Origin: Haloechinothrix aidingensis
GTDB taxonomy: Bacteria > Actinomycetota > Actinomycetes > Mycobacteriales > Pseudonocardiaceae
NCBI RefSeq assembly: GCF_013450155.1
Contig: NZ_JACCKD010000002.1
Coordinates: 610,531-674,530, forward strand
Direction of reading: 5' to 3'
Length of the DNA stretch: 64,000 bases
The translations under genes and the position numbers were made by a program. The notes under the pieces are model-generated. The model searched no databases. It was not told the origin of the DNA and saw only the letters and a list, made by a program, of their open reading frames with translations. The stretch's first letter is position 1, and each line of letters begins with the position of its first letter. Of the stretch, positions 46,135 through 55,432 are shown piece after piece.

Positions 46135-49100
46135 CAGGGCGTGCCTCCCGCCCCTTCCGTCCCGCGGGGATCGCCGTCAGCACGGCGAACAGGACAGCGC
46201 CCAGCTGCGCGAGCAGCAGCGTGTTCCGCACCGTTCCGGGATGTTCCACGAGGACCTCCGACTCCCGGGTGGGAACCTCCACGGCCACCTGGTGACCCCA
46301 GGCCCGCACGATCGGCACCGCCTCGCCGTTGACCTCGGCGCGCCACCCGGCCTCGTGAGTCGCCGCGAGCACGAGCAACCGGCCGCCCGCCCCGTCCGAG
46401 ACGCGTGCCCGCACCTCGGGCAACTCCGCCTCGACGGGCGCCACACCGTTCGTCTCGACATCACCGGGAGGTGCCTCACCGCCGATGGCGAGCCTGCTCA
46501 GCTCGGGTGCGATCAACGTGACGGGTCCACCGGCGGGGTTGAGGCGCACGACATGCCGTCCGTCCGCTGTCCCTGCCGCCGGGCTGACCAGCTCACCACC
46601 CGCCTCGAGCAGGCCCGCGCTGTCCACCCCGTGCGGGAGCACGACCATGCGCACCCCGGCCGCGCTCGCCGCGGCCACCGCATCGCGCACCTCGCTGTCG
46701 GATCCCCTCGGTACGCCGGGCGCGCCGACCATGGCTTGCTGCCACCCGTGCAGCCGCTCGGCCGCCCCCTCGGGCAGCGGCAGGTCGTCATCGCCGAAGG
46801 CGGGCATGCCGCCCGCGGCCTGCTGGGGCGGATCGTCGTCGCCGCGCAGCACAAGAACCGACTCCCCGGATCGAGCCAGGTCCTCCGCGACAGCGGAGGC
46901 CAGCCGGGTGGTGTCCGCATCGCGGAGCGGGCCGTCCCCGCCGACCTGCCCGGCCGCCACCACGAACGCCGCGGTCATGGCGACACCGGCACCCGCCGCC
47001 ATCAGTCTCGGCACCCGCGCCACCGCGGGCTGGTTCTCCTCCCGCCGGTACGCCACAGCAAGCAGGACCGCAAGCAGACCGAGTCCCACGACCAGCAGTG
47101 GCGCCCCGGGCCAGGGGTGGCGCTCCTGCCCACCGGTAGGCGGCGACGCGGCGAGCAGTTGCGAGGCCACGACCCCGCCCACGCCGATGGCGGCGATGCC
47201 GAGCCCCGTAAGCGCACGAACCGTGGGGCGCAGGATCAGCGCGACCAGTACCGCCACCACCAGCACCGCGCCGATCGGCAGCGCGCCGGGGCCACCGGGG
47301 TGCATGGAGAACAGCATCGCGGCGTGCGCAGGTAGTTCCGTGAACCGGGCACCGATGCCGTGCAGCACGAGCTCCGGGTGTGTGACCAACGTGACCGGCC
47401 ACGGCAGCAGAAGGGCGATCGGCAGCAGCGCGACGATCGCCATCGACGTGACGCGCCGTGCCATCCGGACCGTCGAGGGCACGAGCACGAACGCCAGCAG
47501 CAGCCCCGCCAGCACGAGTATGTGTGTGGCAGGCGAGAAGGCACCGAGCACGGCCAGACCGACGGCGGCCATCACCGAGCTCGGTAGCCACCGCGTGCCT
47601 TCCGGGTCTCCCGCGATACCGGGCCGCAACACGGTGGCGATGCCCGCGGTCACCGGCGGCAGCAGGATATGTGCCAGCACCACACCGACACGACCCTGCT
47701 CGACGGCCGCGGTCGCGGGCGGCAGCACGGCATAGCCGACCGCCACCAGCGCACGAACCCAGCCTGCTACCGCGAGCCTCCGGGTCGCGACGTAGGCGCT
47801 CAACCCGGCCAGCGGCATGGCCAGGACAAGCATCAGCGCCACCGCGGCAGGCGGACCCCCGATCGGGTACAGGGCCGCACCGAGAACACCCAGCACAGCC
47901 AGCGCGGGCGGCGCGTGCGCGGACGTCCCGCCGCCGACCGGATGCCAGGAGGCCAGGTAGCTCGACCAGACCTGAGGGAGGTCGCCTACCGGCAGCAACC
48001 GGCCGCCTGCCAGGTCGAGACCGAGCCGGTGCCAGTGCACGAACAGTGCCAGCGCGGTCAGCCCGACGGCAAGCAGCAGCGGAGGCGCGAGCAGGGTCGC
48101 GGCGAGGATGCGCTTGCGGTCCACCTCGACGAACACGAGCCGGTGCTCACCACCGTCCGTGCCCGGGCTCGGGCGCTGCGCTGCGGACTCGCCGGTGGGC
48201 GCGTGAGCGGGACCGTGAGCCGCCCCGGCCTCCTCGGTTCGCTCCGCCCGCGCCGTGTCGGAGACAGGGACCGCCACCATGCCCCTGGAGACCGCCGTCC
48301 CCGACGAGCTCACCGCCATCGGTGCGGCGACGGCGTCCGAGCGCTCCGGGGGTACCCACTGCGCGCGCGAAGGCTGCCCCGCCAGGATCCCGAGTGCGGC
48401 ATCACGCGCCACCCGGCGCCGTACCAGGTACAGCGCGCCCGCGCGCAGCGCGCGCGACAACCTCCTGAACCTGCCGACGAACAACCCTCGCACGCCGCCG
48501 GAGCGGCGCGTCCCCTCCGGTGGCACCCGCGCGCGCCGCCCGCGGCGCAGCGCGGCGGGCCGGAACACCACCGCGAGACCCGACAGCTCGGCACGTGCCC
48601 GCCGTGGCGCGGCAAGGAGCAGGAACCCGAGCGCCCGCAACACGCACAGCAGCGCCAGCCGCGGCATGCCAAGCACGAACGCCGGGCGCGAGCAGTTCAC
48701 CAGGTAGGTGCGTACCCCGTGCGCGCGCTGCGCGGCAGCCGTTCCGGGGTAACCGGCGGCATCCAGCGCCGCGTGCCCGCGTCGCCCCGTCGCGACCGCG
48801 CGGGCATGGCGGATCCGTGCCATCGGTACACACAGCACCGTGCTGCCTGCCACGTTGGCGCGCCACCCGAAGTCGACGTCGTCCCACAGCAGGGCGAGCT
48901 CGGTGTCGAAGCCACCGAGCCGGTCCCAGAGCGAGCGGCGGAGCAGCACCCCCGCGCTCGGCATCGCCAGCACCTCGGTGCTCTGCTCCGCGGTGATCTC
49001 CTTGGTGGTCCCGCGCGCCGCGCCGGTCGAGGTGCCGATGCCGACGTCCGCACGACGATGCCCCGAGGTGTCCGTGGTCAGGCCCGCCTCGACGATCAGC

Positions 49101-49510
49101 CGGGGGTCGTCCCAATCCAGGGCGATCGGCCCCACCATTCCCGCGGACGGGGACGCTTCGGTGGCGTTGAGCAGCGTCGCCAGGCAGTGCGGCTCGACGG
49201 CGCTGTCATCGTGCAGTACCCAGATCCAGTCATCCGGCTCCTGCCAGGTGGCATCCGCGTGCGCCACGCCTGCGGACACGGCCTCGGCGAAGCCGGTCCG
49301 CCTGGCAAGCGTGACCACCTCGTCGACGACCGGGGACTCTCCGGCAGCCGCGTCCGCCAGCAACTCGGGCGTACTGTCATCCGATCCGGTGTCTACCGCG
49401 ACCACATGCCACGGGCGTACCGTGCTCGCCCGCAGCCCGGACAGCGCTCCCGGCAGCCAGTCCTCGCCGTCGTGACACACCAGGACCGCGAGAACCGGCG
49501 CGGTGTGCAT
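46118..49510 (-). CDS. Giant membrane protein with N-terminal family 2 glycosyltransferase domain
   Basis: 1130 aa. Residues 1 to about 235 are a GT-A domain: LAVLVCHDGEDWLPGALSGL, VVAVDTGSDDSTPELLADA, WIWVLHDDSAVEPHCL and LLWDDVDFGWRANVAG, the usual acceptor-side ED/DDxDF motif. A basic, disordered linker (about 290-440) leads to about a dozen membrane helices (460-860) and an extracytoplasmic C-terminal domain, and a last helix (NTLLLAQLGAVLFAVLTAI) ends near residue 1120. The layout suggests sugar transfer to a lipid- or wall-bound acceptor coupled to membrane handling. Substrate not predictable. It lies downstream of whiB2 on the same strand (45-base gap). Confidence 0.88.
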   Translation of the reverse strand: MHTAPVLAVLVCHDGEDWLPGALSGLRASTVRPWHVVAVDTGSDDSTPELLADAAAGESPVVDEVVTLARRTGFAEAVSAGVAHADATWQEPDDWIWVLHDDSAVEPHCLATLLNATEASPSAGMVGPIALDWDDPRLIVEAGLTTDTSGHRRADVGIGTSTGAARGTTKEITAEQSTEVLAMPSAGVLLRRSLWDRLGGFDTELALLWDDVDFGWRANVAGSTVLCVPMARIRHARAVATGRRGHAALDAAGYPGTAAAQRAHGVRTYLVNCSRPAFVLGMPRLALLCVLRALGFLLLAAPRRARAELSGLAVVFRPAALRRGRRARVPPEGTRRSGGVRGLFVGRFRRLSRALRAGALYLVRRRVARDAALGILAGQPSRAQWVPPERSDAVAAPMAVSSSGTAVSRGMVAVPVSDTARAERTEEAGAAHGPAHAPTGESAAQRPSPGTDGGEHRLVFVEVDRKRILAATLLAPPLLLAVGLTALALFVHWHRLGLDLAGGRLLPVGDLPQVWSSYLASWHPVGGGTSAHAPPALAVLGVLGAALYPIGGPPAAVALMLVLAMPLAGLSAYVATRRLAVAGWVRALVAVGYAVLPPATAAVEQGRVGVVLAHILLPPVTAGIATVLRPGIAGDPEGTRWLPSSVMAAVGLAVLGAFSPATHILVLAGLLLAFVLVPSTVRMARRVTSMAIVALLPIALLLPWPVTLVTHPELVLHGIGARFTELPAHAAMLFSMHPGGPGALPIGAVLVVAVLVALILRPTVRALTGLGIAAIGVGGVVASQLLAASPPTGGQERHPWPGAPLLVVGLGLLAVLLAVAYRREENQPAVARVPRLMAAGAGVAMTAAFVVAAGQVGGDGPLRDADTTRLASAVAEDLARSGESVLVLRGDDDPPQQAAGGMPAFGDDDLPLPEGAAERLHGWQQAMVGAPGVPRGSDSEVRDAVAAASAAGVRMVVLPHGVDSAGLLEAGGELVSPAAGTADGRHVVRLNPAGGPVTLIAPELSRLAIGGEAPPGDVETNGVAPVEAELPEVRARVSDGAGGRLLVLAATHEAGWRAEVNGEAVPIVRAWGHQVAVEVPTRESEVLVEHPGTVRNTLLLAQLGAVLFAVLTAIPAGRKGREARPASRPR

Positions 49511-49555
49511 GCGGCTGTGCCTTTCGACCCGTCGACGGCAACGAACGAGTCGAGT

Positions 49556-49879
49556 CTAGACCGCTCGCTTCCGGAGCTTGCGACGCTCCCGCTCGGACAG
49601 TCCGCCCCAGATACCGAAGCGTTCGTCGTGCGCGAGTGCGTACTCCAGGCACTCCGTGCGTACTTCACAGCCCTGGCAGATGCGCTTGGCCTCCCGGGTC
49701 GATCCCCCCTTCTCCGGGAAGAACGCCTCCGGGTCGGTCTGCGCGCACAGCGCACGCTCCTGCCAGTCCTGCTCTTCCTCGAGGCCAAACAGGTCCGCGA
49801 GGACGTCCAACTCCTGCCCGGAGTTCTCTGTCCACTGCATACCTGCCCCCGACTGGTGACCTACGTCCGCGTTTCGCAC
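49556..49879 (-). CDS. whiB2: WhiB2/WhmD-type iron-sulfur regulator
   Basis: 107 aa. Essential-type WhiB regulator linked to septation in mycobacteria and streptomycetes. The core DWQERALCAQTDPEAFFPEKGGSTREAKRICQGCEVRTECLEYALAHDERFGIWGGLSERER has the four cluster cysteines and the GIWGG turn; the EKGGSTREAK stretch is specific to WhiB2/WhmD. Start GTG 49879 has GGAGG five bases upstream; ATG 49840, with GGGGG, is a serious alternative (94 aa). Upstream are 395 non-coding bases. Confidence 0.94.
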   Translation of the reverse strand: MRNADVGHQSGAGMQWTENSGQELDVLADLFGLEEEQDWQERALCAQTDPEAFFPEKGGSTREAKRICQGCEVRTECLEYALAHDERFGIWGGLSERERRKLRKRAV

Positions 49880-50274
49880 GTCCGCCTCCTTACTTCCACG
49901 CGTCGAAGTTGGCGGACATCACTCGCTTCCCGCACGGCCGGACGAGTCCGGCTCGCGCCGGTCCGGCGCCGGCCCCTCTACCGACACCGGCTCGGTTCCG
50001 GCTCCTCGGCGACCCGACGGATCAGTACCGCGGACCGATACCCGAGGCCCGGACATTCACAACCCTGCTGGGCTGCAGCGAATGACATCAATGTGATTAC
50101 ACCCCTGTGATGCTATTCGGTCAAGCCGGATCCCTGGGTTGGGGGATGAAAGAGTGACGCAAGTGCAAGCCGACACGCCGACGCGAACCCGACACGCAGT
50201 TCATACCGAGCACACCGCACCGTGATCCGCGGGGTGGTGATCGGTACCGGCGACGTCCCAGAGAGACTTGGCCC
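49880..50274. promoter_or_regulatory. Divergent control region of whiB2 and the site-2 protease gene
   Basis: 395 bases between two divergent starts. GC-rich near whiB2, then A/T-richer at about 50055-50125, with two TGTGAT hexamers (50092-50097 and 50106-50111) in the same orientation, 14 bases apart (ATCACA on the whiB2 strand). No proven operator was recognised. Confidence 0.5.
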
Positions 50275-51081
50275 GTGCACCGATCCGCCATCCGCCCCAG
50301 CCCCGTGTTCCTCGGCCTGCTCGCCGCCACCCTTGCCGGGGCGCTGCTGCTCGCCGTGGACGCGCCGTTCGACACCCACCAGCTCGGCGAGCGCACGGCC
50401 ATCGACTTCGGCTCGCGCAACGTCCTCGGCACCATCGGTGTCGTACTGCTCGTACTGGGTGGCTGGGCGGTGTCGCTGACCCTGCACGAGTTCGGTCACG
50501 CCGTCGTAGCCTACCGGGGCGGCGACCGCGCGGTGGCCGCGAAGGGCTATCTCACCCTGGACATCCGCCACTACACCGACCCGGTGTTCTCCATGGTGCT
50601 CCCGCTGCTCCTGCTGGCCATCGGCGGCATCCCGTTGCCGGGCGGGGCGGTGTGGATCAACCGTGGCGCCCTCCGCACCCGCGGGGTCGCCTCGGCGGTG
50701 TCCCTGGCCGGACCGCTGTCCAACCTGGCCGTCGGCGTCGTGCTGATCGCGCTGGTCGCGGCCGCGCCCCTGCCTGCCGGTCTGCTCATCGGCCTGTCCT
50801 ACCTGGCGATGGTGCAGGTCCTCGCGTTCGTGCTGAACATCCTGCCGGTCCCGGGCCTTGACGGGTACGGCGCGCTCGAGCCCTACCTGTCCCCGCGCGC
50901 CAGGGAGCTCGGCATGAAGGCTCGCCCCTGGGCCCCGCTCGCGCTGTTCGCCGTGATCATCGGGTTCCCGTACGCGGGTGAGGCGTTCTGGACGCTGTCC
51001 ACCACCGTCTACGGCCTGCTCGGCGGAGATGTCCAGATGGCGGGTGCCGGCTTCTCGGCGTTCATGTTCTGGCGCTCCTAG
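50275..51081 (+). CDS. M50 family site-2 protease-like membrane metalloprotease
   Basis: 268 aa with about six membrane helices. The zinc motif is HEFGH in VSLTLHEFGHAVVAYRGG, and the third ligand motif is NILPVPGLDG. ATG-less GTG start. There are no PDZ or CBS domains, so this is the compact SpoIVFB/Rip-like type that cuts inside the membrane. No substrate such as an anti-sigma factor is encoded next to it. Its stop overlaps that of the convergent gene by four bases. Confidence 0.9.
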   Translation: MHRSAIRPSPVFLGLLAATLAGALLLAVDAPFDTHQLGERTAIDFGSRNVLGTIGVVLLVLGGWAVSLTLHEFGHAVVAYRGGDRAVAAKGYLTLDIRHYTDPVFSMVLPLLLLAIGGIPLPGGAVWINRGALRTRGVASAVSLAGPLSNLAVGVVLIALVAAAPLPAGLLIGLSYLAMVQVLAFVLNILPVPGLDGYGALEPYLSPRARELGMKARPWAPLALFAVIIGFPYAGEAFWTLSTTVYGLLGGDVQMAGAGFSAFMFWRS

Positions 51082-51920
51082 GGTGTGTCGCGCGGGTGGT
51101 GCCCACCACCTGCCTGCTGCTGCCGGTACCGGCGCGCCATCTTGACCGCCCGCTTGAGCGCGGAGCGCTCACCGAGATAACCCGCGAACATGCCCAGCAC
51201 CGGGATCATGCCGAGCATCCGGTGCCACAACCGGCCGCGGGGCCGGTTGTCCAGCTCGTCACCGAAGGCCTGCAGGGAACGACCCAGCCGCCAGAGCGTC
51301 ACCGCGACCGCCTTGAGCGTGACCCTGCCGCGGTCACGCTGCGCTCCGCGTAGCTCCTCGGTGAGGTCGGCCGTGTTGGCGTCCTCCCCGGCCTGGTCGT
51401 GCGCCGGGTCCGTACCCGCCGCGAGCTCGTGCGGGACGCTCCTGCCGAACAGCACCCATGCCAGCAGCCGGACGCGATCGGAATGGCTGGTCATGCCGTA
51501 CTCGCCCGCGATGGCACACAGCAGGACACCCTGGGACGCCGCTCCGACGGCGCTCTGCACGGGGAAGCGCTGCGCAAGCGCCCCACCCAGGCCGGGTATC
51601 GCCGTCAGCAGCGCCGTGAACCTGCCGACACGGCCCACCCACCACCGCTCCCGCTGCGCGGGGGTCATCCTCTCCCAGGCAGGCGTGCCAGGCACCCGCA
51701 GCGACGCCAGACCGTTGAGCAACCTCCTGCGCACGGTGGGCCGCAGGTGCGCGAGCTCCTCCGGCTCCGCACCGCGCGCGGCGGCCTCCGCGGCACGCGC
51801 GCGCAGGCCGAGCGGGTCGGACTCGCGCAGCACATCCAGCACGGGCCCGGTCGCGCGGACGAACGGCCGCAGCACGGCGACCAGCTGCCGGTCCGAGATC
51901 GTCACCCCTGCCACGGTCAC
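51078..51920 (-). CDS. Conserved hypothetical protein, membrane-associated
   Basis: 280 aa, not recognised. One or two hydrophobic segments (FTALLTAIPGLGGALAQRF ... AVGAASQGVLLCAIAGEYG, and MLGMIPVLGMFAGYLG) with long amphipathic helices, and a strongly basic C-terminus (KRAVKMARRYRQQQ). The Gly-rich IPGLGG stretch recalls EcsC-like membrane-binding proteins, but the match is weak. Its ATG overlaps the stop of the preceding membrane gene (ATGA), making it the last gene of the mshB unit. Confidence 0.75.
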   Translation of the reverse strand: MTVAGVTISDRQLVAVLRPFVRATGPVLDVLRESDPLGLRARAAEAAARGAEPEELAHLRPTVRRRLLNGLASLRVPGTPAWERMTPAQRERWWVGRVGRFTALLTAIPGLGGALAQRFPVQSAVGAASQGVLLCAIAGEYGMTSHSDRVRLLAWVLFGRSVPHELAAGTDPAHDQAGEDANTADLTEELRGAQRDRGRVTLKAVAVTLWRLGRSLQAFGDELDNRPRGRLWHRMLGMIPVLGMFAGYLGERSALKRAVKMARRYRQQQAGGGHHPRDTP

Positions 51921-52375
51921 TTCCCCGCCATGGACGTCGAGGTCACCGCACCTGCCGCCGCAGGAACCGTGGCCCGGGCGGTCACGGCCATCGCCCGGCC
52001 GAAGGAGTACGCACCGGTCAGTCCGCCACCTGCGAGGAGCACGATGGTGCGCCAGTCGGCGACGAACACCTGGTCACCACCGGGACCCGCGACCGCGAGC
52101 ACCAGCAGCGTGCACGACCAGACCAGCAGTGGAAGCCCCGCCAGCCACGGCGTTGCCCCCAACCGCCGCGCGCTTCGCCCAGCGTGCTTCACCAGCAGCG
52201 GGGTCGTCACCACGGCCAGCACCACGACGAGCGGGAACGGCGCGTCCCCGAACGCGGGCAGCAGGCGACCGTCCAGCCGCAGTGGCAGGAAGAACAGCTC
52301 CAGCACGGCCAGCAGCGCGGCGTCGAGTACGAGTACGCCGAGTACCAGCCGCTCCAGGGTGGCTCCGCCCTTCAT
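51917..52375 (-). CDS. Four-helix membrane protein next to mshB (Rv1171-like position)
   Basis: 152 aa with four predicted membrane helices (LVLGVLVLDAALLAVLELFF, FPLVVVLAVVTTPLLV, PLLVWSCTLLVLAVAG, TIVLLAGGGLTGAYSFG). Start ATG 52375 overlaps the mshB stop codon (ATGA), so it is co-translated with mshB. M. tuberculosis also has a small membrane protein gene (Rv1171) directly after mshB. Function unknown. Confidence 0.83.
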   Translation of the reverse strand: MKGGATLERLVLGVLVLDAALLAVLELFFLPLRLDGRLLPAFGDAPFPLVVVLAVVTTPLLVKHAGRSARRLGATPWLAGLPLLVWSCTLLVLAVAGPGGDQVFVADWRTIVLLAGGGLTGAYSFGRAMAVTARATVPAAAGAVTSTSMAGK

Positions 52376-53217
52376 CGGAGACCACCGAACAGGTCGGTTT
52401 CCACCGGACCGGCACGACCGGAGGCGAGCTCGAAGTACTCGGTGTGCGGGTTCGGTAGCGCCATCCCGTTGGACAGCGCGCAGCACGCCCGTTCCGGCCT
52501 GCCGCTCCCGTCGCGCCACACGCTCACCTGGGTGCGGTGCGCGTCCAGCGCCGCGAGCCTTGCGTCGAGCTGCCCGGAGACATCGATAGCCGCGTGCGCG
52601 CGCTCGTCGGCGACGACGGGCAGCTCGGCGGGCTCGGGAACGGTGAACGGTACGCCGGGCAATTCCCGCAACGCCTGGACTCCGCGCCGCACCGGAGTCT
52701 CGGGCACAACCGTGTGGAACACCCGCAGCACCGGCTCGGCGCCCGCGGCCGCCGCGTGCGTGACCTCGTGTGCGCGGATGTGATCGGGATGACCGTACCC
52801 GCCGTTGGCGTCGTAGCTGACCACCACCTGCGGCCGCACCTGGTGCAGGATGGCGCGCAGCTGGGCCACCTGCTCATCGAACGCGCCCGTGGCGAACGCG
52901 CGGGGGTGGTGTTGCGAGCCTGCGCCTGCCATACCCGAGTCGCGCCAGCGCCCGATACCGCCAAGATAGAAGTGCCTGGTCACGCCAAGTACCCGGCAGG
53001 CATCGCGCAGCTCGCCTGCGCGGTAGCCACCCAGCTGGTCCCCGGCGTGCGAGCCCAGCTCCGCGAGGTCGGCAGGGATGATCTCCCCCTCCTCGCCGAG
53101 CGTGCAGGTCACGAGCGTGACTTCCGCGCCTTCGGCGGCGTACCGGGCGATGGTGCCGCCCGTGGTGAGGGTCTCGTCGTCCGGATGCGCGTGAACGAGC
53201 AATAACCTGGTCTCCAC
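52372..53217 (-). CDS. mshB: N-acetyl-GlcN-inositol deacetylase (mycothiol biosynthesis)
   Basis: 281 aa LmbE/PIG-L family zinc deacetylase. It removes the acetyl group from GlcNAc-inositol, the second enzymatic step to mycothiol, the main low-molecular-weight thiol of actinobacteria. Zinc and catalytic motif HAHPDDETLTTGGTIA near the N-terminus, and the third ligand in YDANGGYGHPDHIRAHEVTH. VTLVTCTLGEEGEII and the TRHFYLGGIGRWRDSGMAG block are typical of MshB rather than other LmbE proteins. GTG start with AGGG seven bases upstream. It heads a unit with two downstream genes. Confidence 0.95.
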   Translation of the reverse strand: METRLLLVHAHPDDETLTTGGTIARYAAEGAEVTLVTCTLGEEGEIIPADLAELGSHAGDQLGGYRAGELRDACRVLGVTRHFYLGGIGRWRDSGMAGAGSQHHPRAFATGAFDEQVAQLRAILHQVRPQVVVSYDANGGYGHPDHIRAHEVTHAAAAGAEPVLRVFHTVVPETPVRRGVQALRELPGVPFTVPEPAELPVVADERAHAAIDVSGQLDARLAALDAHRTQVSVWRDGSGRPERACCALSNGMALPNPHTEYFELASGRAGPVETDLFGGLR

Positions 53218-53262
53218 GCTGCCACCCTAATCGCTGCCCCGACGACACCGCCTCCGTGGCAC

Positions 53263-53311
53263 GCTGAATGACGCTTTCAGTCCCTCCCGTGGACCGAGGG
53301 CGTCATTCAGC
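53263..53311. repeat. Dispersed palindromic repeat, copy 2
   Basis: The left arm GCTGAATGACGCTTTCAG (53263-53280) is identical to copy 1. The right arm (53294-53311) differs at three positions that still mostly allow G-T pairing; loop of 13. It covers the TGA stop codon of the upstream ABC ATPase gene (53307-53309) and lies 46 bases before the mshB start. Confidence 0.93.
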
Positions 53312-54329
53312 GTTCGGGAAAGTGGCAGGCGACGGGGTGTCCACCTCCGCGGTCGACGAGGGCGGGTTCCTCGGTGGCGCAGATATCGGCCGCCTTCCAG
53401 CAGCGCGTCCGGAACCGGCAACCGCTCGGCGGATCGATCGGGTTCGGCACGTCCCCGCTGAGGATGATGCGCTCCCGCTCGCGCTCGCTGCCCGGGTCCG
53501 CCTCCGGAGCCGCCGACAGCAGCGCCCGCGTGTACGGGTGCGCCGGTTCCTGGTAGATCTCCTCGCGCGTGCCCGTCTCCACGATCTTGCCGAGGTACAT
53601 CACCGCTATCCGGTCGGAGATGTGCCGCACCACGGACAGGTCGTGCGCGATGAACAGGTACGCCAGCCCGAACTCGTCCTGCAGGTCCTCCAGCAGGTTG
53701 ACCACTCCTGCCTGCACCGACACGTCCAGCGCGGACACCGGCTCGTCGAGCACGAGCAGCTTCGGCTGCAGCGCCAGCGAGCGCGCGATACCGATGCGCT
53801 GGCGCTGCCCCCCGGAGAACTCGTGCGGGTACCGGTTGCCGTGCTCCGGGCTGAGCCCCACCAGCTCCAGCAGCTCGGCGACGCGCGCGGCGCCGCCGTC
53901 CCGCCACGTCCCGTGTACCTTCAACGGCTCCGCGATGATGTCGTTCACCGGCATCTTCGGGTTCAGCGACGCGAACGGGTCCTGGAACACGATCTGCATG
54001 TCACGCCGGACCGGCTGCAGCTCGCGGAAGCTCAGTCCGATCAGCTCCCGCCCGCCGAACCGCACCGACCCGGAACTCGGCCTGTTCAGCTGTAGCAACG
54101 ACCGCCCGGTCGTGGACTTACCGCAGCCGGACTCACCGACCATACCGAGCGTCTCGCCCTCGCCGACGTGGAACGAGACCCCGCTGACGGCCTGCACATC
54201 GCCGATCTTCCTGCGCAGCAGCCCACCACCCCGCACGGGGAAGTTGACCACGAGGTCGTTCACCTCGAGCAGGGGGTCACCATGCTCGCCGGATACCGCT
54301 TGCCGTGCGCTCTCTGCCATCACGCTCAT
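53307..54329 (-). CDS. Oligopeptide ABC transporter ATPase (DppF/OppF-like)
   Basis: 340 aa. Walker [19 protein letters not shown]-loop in [12 protein letters not shown], signature [18 protein letters not shown], Walker [17 protein letters not shown], His switch [12 protein letters not shown], and the C-terminal oligo_HPY tail with [14 protein letters not shown] cysteines. ATG 54329 overlaps the stop of the preceding ATPase gene (ATGA). Last gene of the five-gene transporter operon. Its stop codon lies inside a palindromic repeat. Confidence 0.94.
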   Translation of the reverse strand: MSVMAESARQAVSGEHGDPLLEVNDLVVNFPVRGGGLLRRKIGDVQAVSGVSFHVGEGETLGMVGESGCGKSTTGRSLLQLNRPSSGSVRFGGRELIGLSFRELQPVRRDMQIVFQDPFASLNPKMPVNDIIAEPLKVHGTWRDGGAARVAELLELVGLSPEHGNRYPHEFSGGQRQRIGIARSLALQPKLLVLDEPVSALDVSVQAGVVNLLEDLQDEFGLAYLFIAHDLSVVRHISDRIAVMYLGKIVETGTREEIYQEPAHPYTRALLSAAPEADPGSERERERIILSGDVPNPIDPPSGCRFRTRCWKAADICATEEPALVDRGGGHPVACHFPER

Positions 54330-55432
54330 CGCGACCTCTCGCTCTCGGCCCGGAAGTACGCGGTCGGATCGTCGACCTGAGCCAGCCGGGACCAGTGATG
54401 GCACGCGGCATAGTGCTCATCGGCGTCGACAGGCGCCAACTCCGGCTCGGTGGTCACACACGCGCTGTCGTCCGCGAGCGGGCAGCGCGGGGAGAACGGG
54501 CACCCCGGCGGTACGTTGATCAGCGAAGGCGGGGTGCCCACGATGGGGCGCAACCGCTCGTGCTCGGTCGCGTCGAGGTGCGGCAGCGAGCCGAGTAACC
54601 CGGCCATGTAGGGCATGCGCGGCTGGTTGAACACCACGTCCACGTTCCCGATCTCCACGGGCCTTCCCGCGTACATCACCAGGACACGATGGGCCATACC
54701 CGCGATCACGCCCAGGTCGTGGGTGATCATCAGGATCGCCGCGTTGACCTCGTCCTTGACCTCAAGCAGCTTCTCCAGGATCTGCGCCTGCACCGTGACA
54801 TCCAGCGCCGTTGTCGGTTCGTCGGCGATGATGAGGTCGGGATCGTTGATGATCGCCATCGCGATCATCACGCGCTGCCGCATCCCGCCGGAGAACTCGT
54901 GCGGGTAGCTCTTCAGCCGGGCCTCCGGTCGCGGGATCCCGACCAGGTCCAGCATCTCCTTCGCGCGTGCCAGCGCCTGCTTGCGCGAGACCAGGTGGTG
55001 CGACAACACGGCCTCCGCCAGCTGGTCGCCGATGGTCTGCACGGGGTTCAGCGAGGTCATCGGGTCTTGGAAGATCATGGCGATCTTGTCGCCGCGCAGC
55101 GAGCGATGCTCCTTCTCCCGCATCCGCAGCAGGTCCGTTCCGCGGTACCGGATGCTGCCGTGTACGCGGGCGTTGCCGGGCAGCAGACCCATGATCGCCA
55201 TCGAGGAGACCGACTTGCCCGAGCCGGACTCCCCCACGATGCCAAGCACCTCGCGCTCGCGCACGGAGTAGTCCACGCCCCGCACGGCATGCACGATGCC
55301 GTCGTCGGTGGGAAACTCCACGGTCAGGTCCTCCACCCGCAGGATCTCCTCGTCGGACGGGGGCAGCGAGTCCGCGAGGGTCTTTCCCGCGTGCACCCGC
55401 GAGCCGTTGGCGGGCTCCGTATTCGTCGACAT
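54326..55432 (-). CDS. Oligopeptide ABC transporter ATPase (DppD/OppD-like)
   Basis: 368 aa. Walker [20 protein letters not shown]-loop [11 protein letters not shown], signature [16 protein letters not shown], Walker [17 protein letters not shown], His switch [11 protein letters not shown], and a C-terminal Cys-rich tail [15 protein letters not shown]. That tail holds an iron-sulfur cluster in studied DppD proteins. Its ATG overlaps the permease stop by one base. It pairs with the DppF-like ATPase to form the heterodimeric motor. Confidence 0.94.
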   Translation of the reverse strand: MSTNTEPANGSRVHAGKTLADSLPPSDEEILRVEDLTVEFPTDDGIVHAVRGVDYSVREREVLGIVGESGSGKSVSSMAIMGLLPGNARVHGSIRYRGTDLLRMREKEHRSLRGDKIAMIFQDPMTSLNPVQTIGDQLAEAVLSHHLVSRKQALARAKEMLDLVGIPRPEARLKSYPHEFSGGMRQRVMIAMAIINDPDLIIADEPTTALDVTVQAQILEKLLEVKDEVNAAILMITHDLGVIAGMAHRVLVMYAGRPVEIGNVDVVFNQPRMPYMAGLLGSLPHLDATEHERLRPIVGTPPSLINVPPGCPFSPRCPLADDSACVTTEPELAPVDADEHYAACHHWSRLAQVDDPTAYFRAESERSR

